This document shows positions 24,486 through 37,697 of a stretch of DNA of 64,000 nt, piece after piece. A program made the translations under genes and the position numbers. The notes beneath the pieces were generated by a model. The model was given only the letters and a program-made list of their open reading frames with translations, searched no databases and was not told the DNA's origin. Every line of letters starts with the position of its first letter. Position 1 is the stretch's first letter. Origin of the DNA: Takakia lepidozioides (lineage: Eukaryota; Streptophyta; Takakiopsida; Takakiales; Takakiaceae); NCBI GenBank assembly GCA_030704615.1, contig CM060732.1, forward strand, positions 29,927,053 through 29,991,052. Direction: 5' to 3'.

Positions 24486-27226
24486 TTAGGGTGAGGCAAG
24501 ACACAATTGACAAATATAGATATCATTCACCTCAACCCGCCACAATCCCTCAGATATAACAGGGCAGTGATATGTATCTTTGTCAGGCACACCAGTGACA
24601 ATTCCACTGGCAGCCCTGTGTCGTGGTAAATGAGGATCATACAGGCTGATTTTGTCCTTCAACTTAAACTGCACACAACACCCACCATAAAACCCACATT
24701 AATCAACCCATGAAGACATACATGTACATTGAAAACTAGATAATGAGGACCGCCCAGTATAAGCAATCACTGAAAGTGTAGAGTACTTTTGGTAGCATAA
24801 GAATATCTGCCACTGTGGCAGGGGGTTGATATTTGCGGGTTGCCTTTGAAGGCGCCGCAGTTGGTGCACTGTCAGTGGCAGTATCAAGAGCGGCTTTCTC
24901 AGCCTGCAAACATCACGCCCAACACCCCTTAGCAGTTTCATTTAGCAATGCATCTACTAATAGTTTGAAGTACCCAACATGTAAATGGCCACATTGTACA
25001 GAACTAATAGCCAACAGGTGCATGCATGCTCACCTCTAGTATGGAAACTGATGCATGGAGAGGTGCCTCCTGAAGGCCCACCTGACTCTTACTCCCGCTA
25101 GAACTTGGTGTTATGTCGCCATTTGCATCAGTCAAGGACTTTGTGCCTTTGGCAGCAGTGGCTCTGGTTACACGCTCTCCTTTTCGCATGTACTTCTTCT
25201 CAGCTCCCTTCACGATGGCTGGGGCAGGGTCCTCTGCTTTAGTCCCCTTCTACATGCCAACAAAACAACAAGGTATAGTACATGAGTACGTCTTACCATA
25301 CCTGATGCATAGAATTCATGGCACACACCAATAAATAGATCATTCATGAAATGTTTTCAGAGTCAAAAACAGAAAGCCCAAGGACAGGAACCAAGACAAA
25401 GTCTTTGAGGGCGTACCTCTTTTTGTGGGGAAGTTGGCTTCACATGCTGATCTGCCAACCCCCTACTGTCACCTTTACCAGCACTCTCGGTGGAGCAAAC
25501 GTCCTCACCAGCAGCCAATATTGCTGTCCCGCCAGCTCCACCTCCCTTCTTACGTGGCAATTTATCAGGAATTCCCTTGCGCCCCAATTTTACTTGGGTC
25601 ACCATAATGACAGACGACTTTGGCTTTTCCCCAACCTCAAGAGGTTCTCCCTGCACCCAAGCAAAACATACCAGAGCAGTAAACTTCAAAGTCAACTAAC
25701 ACTGAATGGATGACAACCACAAATATAAGTTGGGGTGAAGGTACACAAACCACATTCTCCGTAGCAGTCTTGCCTCCCAAGCCTGCGTCGGAATCGCAAG
25801 GTTCAATAACAGTACATATTGGGATAGTAGTTGGAGGAGGGGCGGTTGCTGACATTCCCAACATCATTGCCATCAATGCATCCAGTTTTTTGCTATTGTC
25901 CGCAGAAGCCTTAGCAACTTCTGCTTTTATAGTGGCCAATTCGCCCTCAATCGTCGGGATCTGAACCTCTGCCAAGGCAAGCACACTGCCCTCAAGGGAC
26001 GACAGTGGAGACTACATCGCACTGCCCCCTCCCTATACAGCCAAAGAAAGACACATAATCAGCCCGCATGGCCTGGCTACTGCTCCAACAAAATGAACGC
26101 AACAAAAAAAAAATACCCACACGCCATTTACCTGTGCACCTCCAATTGACTGGGAAGCCTAAACCCTTGTCCGCCTTCGATGCATGTGTCAGCTCAGTGA
26201 TGCTTGGACTTCGTGCTCTCTCTTTCTTCTGCCAGGGCCACAACAAAAAAAAAATTAGCCCCTATTCATCCAAACAAGTGGGGCGTTTACAGAGGCATGA
26301 CTGTAGTGACAGTTTGCAACTACCTCACAGGGCAGAGATGGTATCATTCTCCATCACATACATGTGTATATATGTATCATATAGATGTATACATATACTA
26401 AAATGTGGTGCAGATATTCATATTACCAAGCGTCGGGCCTGTCCAGCCAACCCTGCTCTTCCAACCCTCGATGGGTTGGTAACATTGGATCGTGCTCTCT
26501 TCATGTTCTCACGCTCTTTCTTGCCCTTGGAGGAATCCCAGTACTTCACCAATGCATCCCAATGGCAAGACTCTACACTCGGAGGGCATGGATCTCCAGC
26601 CAACCACACCAGCTTTAACTTTTGGCGGTGTACTTTTATAATCCTCCCACATGCTTTTTGGAACTTGTCAACGCTCATAAGTTTAGGATAGTACTCAAAA
26701 TCCGCGTCCATGGATTCCTTAACCTTTGTCATGTCACTGGGTTCCTGCTTGTCTGCTAGCAAAATGCTAGGATCAAGATATCTGATGCAGAGTCCCCGCA
26801 AGGAGCTCTACCAGTAATCCTTCCCTTCACACCCCTGGTCTACTTCCCCCTTAGAGTTTAGTTGTACCTTATGCGGCTTCAGCCCAACAGATTTGCGGGC
26901 TTTCGCATCAGTTTCATGTTCCTTTGCAGCCAGCCTTTTTTGTCTTTTTTTGTTTGCAGCCTGCGATGCCACATCCCCTTGCTGTGTGGAATCTTGATCA
27001 TCACCAGCAGGGGGGGTGAATGGAGGAGCAACACCATTAAAAGGGGGGCCTGCCCACTGCCCACCAGTGGCGTTGCATGGAGGGCCCCAAGTTTGGGCAC
27101 CTCCGTGTACCCAAGCTCCTTGGGGTCCTCCATTGGACCCACTTGGAATCCATGACCACGTGTTCGTCGTCTGTGGAGGGGCCATGGGCTACTGCCAGGT
27201 AGTGCTCCTTGCATTGCTGCAGCCAC
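24486..27226 (-). pseudogene. CACTA accessory transposase gene with Transposase_24-like domain
   Basis: Minus-strand exons can be followed from about 27226 to 24486. First comes a Gly/Pro-rich and then Lys-rich N-terminal part (QAANKKRQKRLAAKEHETDA). A central block at 26801-26430 has FQKACGRIIKVHRQKLKLVW, ESCHWDALVKYWDSSKGKKE and ENMKRARSNVTNPSRVGRAG, which resembles the plant Ptta/En/Spm transposase domain (PF03004). Then RARSPSITELTHASKADKG follows, and a helical stretch IEGELATIKAEVAKA near 25940. The C-terminal block DKISLYDPHLPRHRAASGIV near 24660-24600 also occurs in such proteins. In-frame stops and unclear introns leave its integrity open. No TNP2 DDE transposase is seen. Confidence 0.6.
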
Positions 27227-27260
27227 GTTTGCCCTCCTGCTCTCATTTTGTTTTACTTAA

Positions 27261-30200
27261 CTTGATCAAATAATTTACAAGTGAATTAAGGTAGTGGTAT
27301 CTAGAAGTGTGCATTTAAGCAGTGTGCACTGCTCAAAGGGTGCAGTGTCTCAAAAATTATATGAGCAGAATAGCAAATGAAGCAACAATTACTTGTGCAA
27401 AGCACATAATTTTCCAATCACGGATGTATTATATATGAATTATCAAAGTCAAACTACAAATTATCCCACTTCTGCTCAGTAGGTCCCTCCTGTAATGCCA
27501 TATATTCATCCCTGATATGTGCTTAAAGGTGCTTAAAGGCACAAGGTGTGCACCTACACCTTTCTCAAAGAATTACCAAAACCAGGCCATGTGTGGGCCC
27601 AGAAGTATGTGCCTCCCAACGCGGAATTCGGCGCATCTACCAATGGAAGGACCCATAGCTTTCCTTGCATGGATGATGACCTGTGCAAAATCTGACCATA
27701 CACAGAGAAGTAGGATCCCTAAGTCTGCCCTGAGTTGACCTACATCTCCTAAGACATGGCCATCCTAGAACCCTAAACTAGCCGACCTCGTGGAAAGATA
27801 TGGAAGACTCGACGGCTCCTTCATTTCCCATTCTCCCGTAAACTGAAGCATGATAAAAGTGTGCAACTTAGCAGTATCTAAAGTGAGCCATGCATCCCAT
27901 TTGCATTCATGCCTGGCTGCTGTATTAACCAGCCATTGTCCCGAAATACCTGCCTCCACTTTAAAAAACAAATGGGGAATTTGCTGTGTAGTTAGCTTCA
28001 CTAACCCACCATTAATTAAGCCCCTCGTACTCCCAAAACACTCCATGCTGTACCTAATCTAAAGCAGTAAATAACCTTGAACTGCCTCCATTGCAAAAGT
28101 GCACAATGCTGGGATGAAAGCAGCGACTCTATTCATAAAAAATAGGGGACAGATAAAGGCAACGCACACTTCTAGATGCCACTACCTTAGGTCTTGGATC
28201 GGTTTGTCTGTGCGATGCCTGAAAAGCAATTTTGATTGTGTCCGTTTAGGGCCAATACATACCTTGCTCCATACTATGGTATATACCATACCTGTCTAGT
28301 ATTGCAATGGACAAGATTGGTGTTGATACCAGTATTGCTGTTCAATGCTATGTGAGCCTCCAAAGGCACAGTAGGTGTATGTGTGGAGTTAGGGCAAGGG
28401 AATTCAAGGGAATTCATGGCATTCATGGCATCTGCGTTATACTCAATGTGCAATGTATAAAAATACAGGTATGGTATGGTGTATTTTTGCATGTGCAATG
28501 TGTATGTGCAATGTGTTTTTGTGCATTGTACTATAATTGTGATCCATTACGAAGGTCTTTAAAAAAAATAAAAAAGAGAAGAGGGACGGAGGCCTCAAAG
28601 CTTTATAAATGTGAGGGATGTAACCTTTTTACCATGTTATTGAATATTTTCTTGAATATACTAAATATACCCGGGGCAATATTCATATCCCCCAATACGA
28701 GATGGAAAAAAAACAAATATTGATACCCTACTGATATACATCCACAATTTTACGCTATTGATACCCCTCCTATACCCTACCCGGCCCCCTTACCCCAATA
28801 CCAGGACAATACTAGTATTGGGAAATGTGGGCCCTTGTGATACCAGGACTAGTCTGGTATAATATTTTCGTGATACCAGTCCAACACTGGATTATACCAC
28901 ATCCTACAAGGTAGTAGGATTTGGTTAGTGCTATATCCAACTAAGCTACCAATCGCTGGTGATGTACTTACAATGAGAGCAAAACTCATGTTTTATGCTA
29001 TATTGTTTGATAAGCAAAATGTGTCGGCGTGCTTGTGATGTTGGAGCCAATTTAATACTTAAGCCTTAAGGGTCCGCCATTGGGCAAATTTCATCCCCCA
29101 AAAAAAATGTGCGAGTTAATTGAGGTGGCATCGTTTTTGATCTACCACACTCTTTGATAGAGAGCTTCTTTTAAAGAATGCCAATATATATATAATGCCA
29201 GCCACAACTAGCGTAAATAAGAAGCCTCTTCCCCATGCGGATACTGCACTTCAGGGGTGGGCTCTATCAGCACAAGAATGTCAATTATATGCAATCAAGA
29301 TCTTTTGTATGATTCCAGGGGGTGGTTAACCTTGCTCCTACCCCTGCCCTGATGACTTGTTGAAAACACTTGTATGTGCATAAATTAACGCACAAATTGA
29401 AGATTGAGAGTTTTTAGGGGTCAAGAGAGTGAAAGTTGTACATAGACAGTATAAAATCATGACCATTTGTTACATCGAAACACTGAAACAACTACTTGTT
29501 ATGCTATAAATTGAATTGTCTGCCATGACCATCAACCTATAAGAGCTTAGGCTATACAACTAAGGGCCAGCCCTGATGGAGTTGAATTTGAGATCTCCGG
29601 GCTAAGACCAAGTATTTAGGGTCTTTAGGGGGCTGTTTCAGTCCTTTTGGGCGGCCTTCATACGGGATTCCATATGTCTATTTGATTTCTTGCAGGATGG
29701 AGGGGTTTCCGACACAATTAGAGACCGATTTATGGCTCGATGAATATAAAAGGATTTCCTGGCCAATGCAAAATTTCTTATCTTTCTATATTATTTATTA
29801 GTTGAAATTGGCATTTTTGCTTAGAAATTAGTTTAAAAAAATAGAAATTTTATTGTTTTAATTTTTATTTGCAATTATTTTTTATTAAATAAAAAACTAC
29901 TTAAATAAAATTTTATCTAATTTTGTATTCTAAGTCTATTTCTATTGGGATTTGGCCTTAATAAAATAGAGGGAAAATAGATGGGCTATTTGTAGAGTAT
30001 TTTCTAGCTAGGTTATGGTTGCTCCTCCCTCGGAATGACAGATAGTGAAGATAAACTTCACCCCACATGTGCGGTTTCGGCCCCAACTTAGGCGGCATGC
30101 CCTAATAACACCCTCGAGAGAGCTTCAGAAGTAGTTTCCCCGATGGACTTATGGTGAAGCCGTGCTAACCGTAATTAAAAGACTTGGGAAGAAAAATAGA

Positions 30201-30387
30201 CATGACTAGTTATAGGACAAATGTTTTATTGATCTGTAAGTGGGAGTAGTTGGACTTTACACTTCTGGGTAGATAATTAAAAGGAGATTTCTTCTATTGG
30301 TCGCCGATCCTTTACTAGATAGTGGAACATTTGCAAGTGGACACTTCTTGATCCTACCCCACCTCGTCGTCAAACTCCATACTCTTT
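27261..30387. other. Non-coding, repeat-derived stretch
   Basis: No family-level coding is visible. A local repeat of ATACCAG / CTGGTAT and ACTAGTATTGG motifs lies at about 28770-28920, and 29810-29950 is very AT-rich. The right end of the preceding CACTA element may lie here undetected. Confidence 0.35.
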
Positions 30388-31155
30388 GTGACGTCATCTT
30401 TTGTGCTTACATGTGAAGGCTCATCAACACTCCTCCATTTTTATTGTTTTTGTCGACTTCATTGGCTTTTCTCTAGCTTAGACCCTGGAGAATGGTTTTG
30501 GATAAACATGAAGCATGACCCATTCTTTGCTTATAAAATAAAGATTGGTTATTTGCTGCTCCATCTTACAATATTTCCCATGGACACGAAATGGACGACC
30601 AATGGGCTCATACTCAGGATTGCCCAGTGATTTGAACCTCAATTTAGTCTGATGTTTGGAGGAAAGACAGAGCTGCCAAGAGTAGCAGCTTCTTGTGGAA
30701 ATTAATTAACCGGATGCTTCAAGTTTTGAGCTTTATCAACAATATCCCCACTTTCCGTGGGATTTGCGATTCAAAGACAAGCTGAAAGTTTGGAACATTG
30801 TCTCATTGATTGCCCGTGGGCAAGAGCTATCTAATGCTTAATATTTGATGTTCTACTCCATTTAATGGAGTCCTCATACTACAAACTCTTCTTCTGTTCT
30901 CCTCTTGAATTTCAGTGTTGGGAGCTTTTGGAGCACTTGCCTAGTCTGGGCCACTTTATGAGCACATACATACATCTGGAATGTATGGAGAGCATGCTGC
31001 TTATTTTATTTTGCTAGCATAGAACCTCATGTGAAAACAATCTTGTATAGGGTTCACTCAGGTCTCTGGTGTAAAGCTCGAAAAGTGTGGCAGCTAGCTT
31101 TTTGTAAATGTGCAACGCAAAGGAGGGTTGTCAAGCTACTCTATGAGTTTTGACA
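30388..31155 (+). pseudogene. Decayed LINE 3' end with zf-RVT-like region
   Basis: Across shifted frames the pieces follow the order of the zinc-binding region after plant LINE reverse transcriptases: KIKIGYLLL near 30535, WRKDRAAKSSSFLWKLINRM near 30660-30720, ESLEHCLIDCPWARAI near 30785-30835, then YIWNVWRACCLFYFAS near 30970-31020. The FLWKL...E-x-x-EHCL-x-x-C order is characteristic. No RT domain survives upstream. It is an old fragment, unlike the fresh LINE at 44-49 kb. Confidence 0.5.
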
Positions 31156-31876
31156 ATATGACAAATCATTTGCATTCCAATTCGAGAATTGATTAGAACA
31201 CGCTACATGTTGGGCGGCAGCTCCCATTGTACCAGATTTTCTCCAACTGAGGTCGAGGAACCTGAAGTTAATTGGAGGCATCCTAGGAGTTTTAGAAAAG
31301 AAATTCAATGGCCCACCTCTCTTTTGAGCCTTACAAAAGGAAACAAGGTAGTTATGTGACCATTGTTACTGATTTCTTGGTTATATTGACTATTTGTACG
31401 GGGCAGTGTCCCCTTGTTAAGCCTTCATGGCCATGTTGGCAAGGTTATCTTTTCCTTGCAGTTTTAATTCAATGTGTGGGTCTCTATCCCAACTTTTCTT
31501 TAAATAAATAAATAAAGATCATTAGCAAACCGGTGTGGGCCCTTGCCTTGGCTTCGACCCATGAATAGTAATTTGCAGAATGACCATTGACCCCCCAAGC
31601 GCCCGGACAAATGAGTGATATATTTCGATACACTAAGGATCACAAAAATAATGAAGTTTTTCCGGGAATAGTTCCGCTGTTTCTTGCTTCCTCTGTAGCA
31701 CCGCAAATTTGCTAGCCACCTCCATCTTTCTGTAACCCTAGACAAATGATGGTGGTCCTTCAAGACTGTCCATCCATCCAGAAACAAGTGGCTAGCCGTG
31801 TATGGCTCCTCAATGAAACCTATTTTCATCCATAATAAACCTGAAAATTTATCCTTTTATTTTTCATAAACTGTTC
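31156..31876. other. Non-coding stretch
   Basis: Nothing recognisable lies between the LINE remnant and the gypsy fragment. Confidence 0.35.
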
Positions 31877-32547
31877 AATGTGATGCCAGCTAAGAAGGAT
31901 ATCTATGGCAATTGGATAGAAAGGAGGATGTGTGGGGACTACCGTCCTGTGAACCGTCAGACTAAGTCCGATAGATATGCCATGCCAACTCCAGAAGAGA
32001 TCTTTGATGCCATTGGGCATGCAAAGGTGTTTAGTACATTGGACTTGCGATCCGGTTATCACCAGTTGCCAATCAAAGAGGCTGACAAGCAAAAGACGAC
32101 ATTCTGGGGGATTGACCAACATGGAAGGATTGCTTGTATCAATGGCGGTTCCTACCGTTTGGGTTGAAGAATGCTCCTGCAGAGTTTCAGAGGGTCATGG
32201 ATAGGATTCTTGCGGGGCTAGACTTCGCCCGGTGCTACATTGATGACATCATCATCTTTAGTGCTACGATTGAGGAGCACGAGAGACCCCTTCAGATGGT
32301 GTTTGAACGCATGAGAGCGCATGGGTTGAAATTGCACCCTGGGAAGTGCAAGTTCTTCCACAACCAGATTGAGTATCTGGGCCATATGATATACCCTGGA
32401 GGATTGGGTGTTCAAAAGACGAAGGTGGAGGCCATTGCACGCATTCCACGCCCCATCGATGTTAACAGAGTTCGTGCTTTCATGGGGTTGGCAAACTACT
32501 ATCGACGGTTTGTCAAGGGATTTAGCAGCATTGCAAAGGCTACGTGA
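31877..32547 (+). pseudogene. Second Ty3/gypsy reverse transcriptase fragment
   Basis: Homology to 22810-23325 starts abruptly at GTGATGCCAGC and runs through the catalytic CYIDDIIIFS, beyond the point where the first copy is interrupted, to NRVRAFMGLANYYRRFVKGF. A one-base deletion near 32126 shifts the frame, and a TGA at 32545 ends it. LAIFDTDAS near 32625 may be a scrap of RNase H. High nucleotide similarity to the first copy points to the same family, but this copy covers the same RT region and so is a separate insertion or duplication. Confidence 0.85.
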
Positions 32548-32659
32548 GGGAGGTATTACTTTGAGAAGCATATGAGGAAGCAAAGGAGAGGAAGTAACGC
32601 CTGGGGAAGGCATGACAGGGGCTTAGCCATTTTTGACACCGATGCTTCTAAAGAGGAGC

Positions 32660-34426
32660 CAACAAAATCCATCTATACACGTAACACCTCATTGGATCCT
32701 ACAAACATGGGTGTATGCACTTGCATGGGCACGGCCAACAAATAACAATCAACACTCTGGTCTGGCCAGCATTTACACCACTATCATCACCATAGCTAGG
32801 GTGTAAGGTGTGGAGTAAGGTGTGCGGCAAGTGGCCAAATTTGTTCATCCTTTCAGCAGTTGGGCCTGCGCACTAACATTTCCTTCAACTCTCTGGCCAT
32901 GATGATGATGGTCAAGTACACTGGACAACATGAAATCAGACTGTACATTATGAGTGGTCATTTTGTATGCACCTCCACATATTTCTTTCATGTCCCCTGT
33001 ATCTCATAGAGGCAGGTCACCTACAACCACCTATGGCAGGTCCTCAAGGTATGGTGAATCCAAGAGCAAATATTTTAGGGATTCCTATTATGGAATGAGC
33101 CTTCTTGGCACCTCCTAGGAGTTTGTTGTTAGTTTCACTATTGCTGTGGTTGCCAACTTCAGAGAAAGATCTCTTACAATCACATTGTTGCCTCCCACTT
33201 GAAGTTTGTCAAAACCCAATCAAGATACTATTCTAACAAGGTCCATTTCATGCAATATATGCATGGACAATTTGTCAGGATAGGTTCCAAAATTTCACTG
33301 TAGTAAACGCACATGCATGGGCTCCTTAGTGAGATGCGACTCAATATGCCTCCTGCAAATGGAATCCATCTAGTACTGCAAATCATGGACATGAATAGAT
33401 GGAATGGGTAACCAGGATACACATCCAGGATCAGTCATGCGTGAATCCTCACAATCGAATGCAGCAAAGCCTTAGAGTCTGATGAGCTGGAACGGACCAA
33501 AGAAGTTGAGAAACTTAGTAGAGGGAGCAAAGACAGGCACACGCTTGCATGGAGACACACAGACATGAAGAGATTGAGATTAACTTCAGGTAGACGCTCT
33601 CCAAATGAGAATGACAATGTACAATTTGAGTGCCAGGAGAGAGATAAGGGTGCTCTATGCAGGAAGGAACTTCGACCACTTCCTAACGTTCGTAACAGGT
33701 CAACCTAGTAACGCTGAACCATGTTGAGCAGAGCTGCTTTACTCACACTAGCCAAAGGCCCAATTGAATTGGAATGGCTTTCCTTCTTTGACTCCTTCGT
33801 GACCCAAACAAAACAAATAGCAAATATCTGACGAGACAAGAGGAGCTCTTCCCCTCCCAACATGCGATCCATTTGCTATGAGCGGAAAAATGAAGTTCTT
33901 GCCATCTCGTCCAAGTCCTGAGTTTGGGCCGGTGGGTGTCTGTCGGGTAGGAGATGCTCCACCATAGAAGGGTTTAAAAATTTACGAGTGCTGGACTGGA
34001 TGTGCTCAAACCTCCAACTTCATAGCTGTCAAAGTCAGGAGCTCTTATACCTTTATCCGAATTAAAAAAGAGCCTGGATGCATCAAACCCCGGTATCACA
34101 TGTTATTTTCTGGATCAACATCTATTACTATCGTACATACATTGTGATAATCTTTCCCTATCCTGCACATGTTATGCTCCCACTAAGCAATGCTCTTCCT
34201 TAATGATTTGAACACACTGACTGATTCAGTTTAACATGGAAATTATGCCCCACAGAGGTATCACAATGGATGAAACTCAGTGATAAGCCGAAACCCATCA
34301 ATCACCCTTGAAAGTTGCACCAAAGAAATAGTCTCTAGTTATTCTCAAAACGTGGAGACATGGGAAACAGCCTGAATTTTGGTTCCCTCCACCAAGCCTG
34401 CAAGTGACTCTACTAAACAGCTAACG
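32660..34426. other. Intergenic, no recognisable gene
   Basis: Only short frames without resemblance to known families occur. The right part probably contains the 3' UTR of the TRAPPC6-like gene. Confidence 0.35.
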
Positions 34427-36600
34427 TCAGCATAGCTGCCCTAGGTTCCCACTATGCCAGCATAGGGTTTTGGGCGAATGATACATACAGGCAGGAAGTG
34501 TGGTAACCTCAGCTGACACAGTGCAAGCGACCCCCAAATTTGTTAAAGCACCCCGGATAAGTCCACAAGGGAAGAAGAGATATTGCCCTGCGCCTTGAGA
34601 GGCCCTCAGAGACGCCTCAGTCTGGGCCTCATTTGGGGAGTCAACAGAAACTCGTGTGAGCCATCTGAACTGGTTGTCCTGCAGTACAAAAACCCCCTGC
34701 AACCCCCCTCCATGCGTCAGCAACACCATCATGAACAGTTGATTGGTAGTGCTTTGAAGAAAGAGTTCTTGGCTCCGCTGCCTGCTGAGTCTTCTCTCTC
34801 ATCTGGTTAACCTTGATTATCAAGAGCCAAAACGAGAATATGGGGTTAATTTCCCCAGTCCATAGACGGCCAAATAGTTTATTACCCGCAGATGTGGCCA
34901 CATCCCAAAGTCAAAGTTAATCGTGGTAACCAAAGACTCAAAAGAGCCTGATACCCACAGTTTAGATGACCAACCCAGTGGACCCCCCTTTTAGTTGGGT
35001 TGGCTACTACATATGGTAAATAGGTGTGGGATGTGTAAAATGCAGCTACTATACCTGACATTCCAGCAACAAATAACATAATAAAAAATCGATTCCACAG
35101 ATATGCTCTACACAGCTGGACAGTAACCAGTTTCTGGACAATGACAGACCATCTGTTAAAGTTGGTACACCATTCAGTGCTGTAAGTTCCACCAATGGAG
35201 GTCTAAAGTCTAAACGCCATTCAAAAAATTGGTCTTAAAGAAGAGCCCTTAATCACATCCTGTATCAAGGCAAAGACTCCTTAAGGTATGGTGCCAAGAG
35301 GTTGATGTACTTAATCGTTTCAAGCTGAAACATATGATAACATCAAGTTTATACATTCAGGCTGGCTCTACAGTTTGTGCCTGCCATCTCAATAAAGCTT
35401 AATATGGCAGATGAGGCATTGATGTTTTTGTTTGTGAGAAAGGAAGATGTGCGATGGAGATTTGCAAGAGTATCCTTAAGCAGCCTCACTCTCTCACTTT
35501 CTCATGTCGTTCCTACAGCAACTGTTTTGTTTCCCGAACTTGACCCTATTTTACTCAAGACACCATATTCTCTTGGGCCCGTGACTCCAAATTGGTACGG
35601 TATGGTTTTTTGAACATGGGACCATCTTTGCATCATTGAGATGCATACCAGGTCACAAACCTGAGAGGTATTGGGTAGATGCTCCAAAGCAGTCATCCAA
35701 TCACAAGTGAATGATTTTCACCAAATCTTAACTCAACTCACATGCTCTTTAAAAAGAGATTCCTTTATCTACTTCCTTCAGCTGTCTGTTGGGTGAGGGA
35801 ACTAATGAGTACCAGAGAGTGCTTCACAACTAGAGAAATTTGCAACACACTCACCCGATGGTTGGTCTTGAGATTGTCAATCTGCTTCTTGAAGACCTCC
35901 GCCCAGAAATCTTTGCAAATGAATTTCACAGCCTCAAGATGGTCTCCAAATCGTGGGCAATCCTTGGTATACCTTCCAACCAAGAGGTATATTATGAGAC
36001 CAAAGCAGACACTCTGTTCACTTTCAGGCCATGGATACACTGCACTGCATGCCCTGTACAAGAGGACATGAATATATTCATAAAGGTTGGTTCACCGCGG
36101 CGAATGCTCCGAGCAGCCCTAAAATTTCAGTCATTGCGTTGGCGCGTGGGTACAACCTTCGCCAACGACGTTTAACGGCTCCTCGGGGATAATGTGGTAC
36201 ACAACACATCCTTAATTCTCAAAATGCAGGTAGAAAATTGAAACCCACGCAATTTTATTGTGGAAGAGGAGAGTTGGTTGTGGCACATTTTCGCACAAAG
36301 AAAAAATCAACTTTGGACAGCCTTCACCACAACCCGCTCTTTGAATGTTTACAAATTTCAGAGTTGCATGATTCACAATTTCCTATGAACTGGAAATGAT
36401 CCTCCCCTTTCTCTACACTGTGATAGAGAAGAGAATTACCGTTCTGCTAATTGGAGGCCAACCTGATAACCAATGGATTCAATGCGGCGCGCAGCAAGTT
36501 CCGGCTTGGTGGGATGAATTCGATTGCGATACACTGCCACCAGCTCCAAGTTCACACTGTCCATGCAGCTCTCCGCCACCTCCCTCACCCCCCCAAGCAT
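34427..36600 (-). CDS. TRS33: TRAPP complex subunit TRAPPC6/TRS33-like
   Basis: Three exons (minus): 36600-36440, 35972-35855, 34696-34427, with GT-AG junctions and matching phases; 182 aa, against about 190 for plant TRS33. Exon 1 carries [12 protein letters not shown] and [15 protein letters not shown]; exon 2 [20 protein letters not shown] then IDNLKTNHR; exon 3 [14 protein letters not shown] and [16 protein letters not shown]. These are hallmark segments of the Bet3/TRS33 fold, a core subunit of the TRAPP complexes that activate Rab GTPases at the Golgi. ATG 36600 is preferred because plant homologues start shortly before this REV-ESC motif; an in-frame ATG at 36645 would add 15 residues. 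The last 20 or so residues, after LPAC, do not match the family's usual hydrophobic ending. The GTATGT directly after CCTGCCT could be a further donor, with a last exon I did not find. Confidence 0.85.
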
Positions 36601-37697
36601 CGTGCAGACTACGGGACCTCCGTCACTACCAATCGAGGGCCCCAAAACCCTAAAAGCAGCAAAGGCCTCACCGACGATGTTCGTTCGTCCGTTCGTTGGC
36701 GTTACATTAACTTACCATCTTTTATTACCATCCATCATGAATTACCTAACCGTGGTTCGGTTGCGTATCCTCGTGCGAGTTTGGATAGGCACGTGTGAGT
36801 TATGATACATAGTCTAACGCAAGCCTTGCATCATCTCCGAGTCCTCTCTCTCTCTCCCTCTCTCCCCAGCTCTTGCATTCATATAACTTCTGGAGATCAG
36901 CAACGAAGTGGTCGTAATGATCACTGGGAAAACATTACAAGAATACTTGTAATCCCTTCTCCCAGTTGGAAGGGCCAACTTGGCTCCCTCACGTCAGTTC
37001 CTGTTTTCAGGATTGAGGTTCTATGAGAGGACGTTGTGAGGCCAATTGGACTTCACACGGATGCACAAACATGTGCAAAGACGATTCTGTAGCTCATGGA
37101 TCAGAGGAGGGTCATATGATGTAAGCCAGACCTCAAGAAGCAGACCTGACAGCCCGGGTGATAATTTATATGAAAGCACGTCTCGACCAGGGATATTCAA
37201 TGACGTCTTTTACATTGCGAGCTTGCATTATCTGGCTGCCATGCCTCGGGATGCGTCAGTGCTACAAAGGAGATGGGAGATGGGTTGGAGGCACCTAGTT
37301 GAATGCGGTGAGGACGTACAGTCGTCCCAACAGGAACTGGAGGCTTGATGATGTTCAGCATGATGGCCTGAAGCTGAAAGGCCGCAGCTTATAGTGTCCG
37401 AACGAAGAGAGGACTGTAAGTTGATAGACATGGTATCATACAGCCACTGCAGGCCAAGAATGCGTATGGACACGGGAAGAAATTAAAAGATGCTTTTGAC
37501 AATTGGTTTGCTACTCTGCAGTTTGGACGGAGCATACGGGACGCCAGGTCACGGTGCACAAGCAGAGAACTGCTCACTGTTGCCCACTCCTACAGTAGCG
37601 CTGCCCAGGAAGAGCTTTAGAGGAGCACCGACTGCTCAACATATTCTCAAGCTTAGAAGAAACAGGCAGGAGGAAACACTGACGCTGGGGTCCCGAG
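36601..37697. other. Divergent intergenic region (TRAPPC6-like / HAESA-like)
   Basis: About 1.1 kb separates two start codons facing away from each other, so it should contain both promoters and 5' leaders. It includes a short CT run at 36846-36866. No uORF or motif stands out. Confidence 0.45.

Larger units (their letters stand above)
23326..27260. mobile_element. Second CACTA family element, left end and gene body
   Basis: CACTAGAAGAAAAACGCGG begins at 23326, exactly where the gypsy RT is broken; TAC at 23323-23325 is the candidate target duplication. The first nine bases match the other CACTA family; the rest of the terminus differs. About 1 kb of subterminal repeats and a minus-strand transposase-like gene follow. 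I could not find the right terminus (CCGCGTTTTTCTTCTAGTG then TAC), so 27260 is only where recognisable coding ends. Confidence 0.75.

Noticed and set aside
26068-26691. 207-residue plus-strand frame
   Set aside because: It is the reverse of the Transposase_24-like region, which carries the recognisable motifs on the minus strand.
27765-28046. 93-residue minus-strand frame downstream of the CACTA gene
   Set aside because: No recognisable motif and no continuation; too weak to call.
35377-35613. 78-residue plus-strand frame within TRAPPC6-like intron 2
   Set aside because: Intronic, no similarity to known families, and antisense to the gene.
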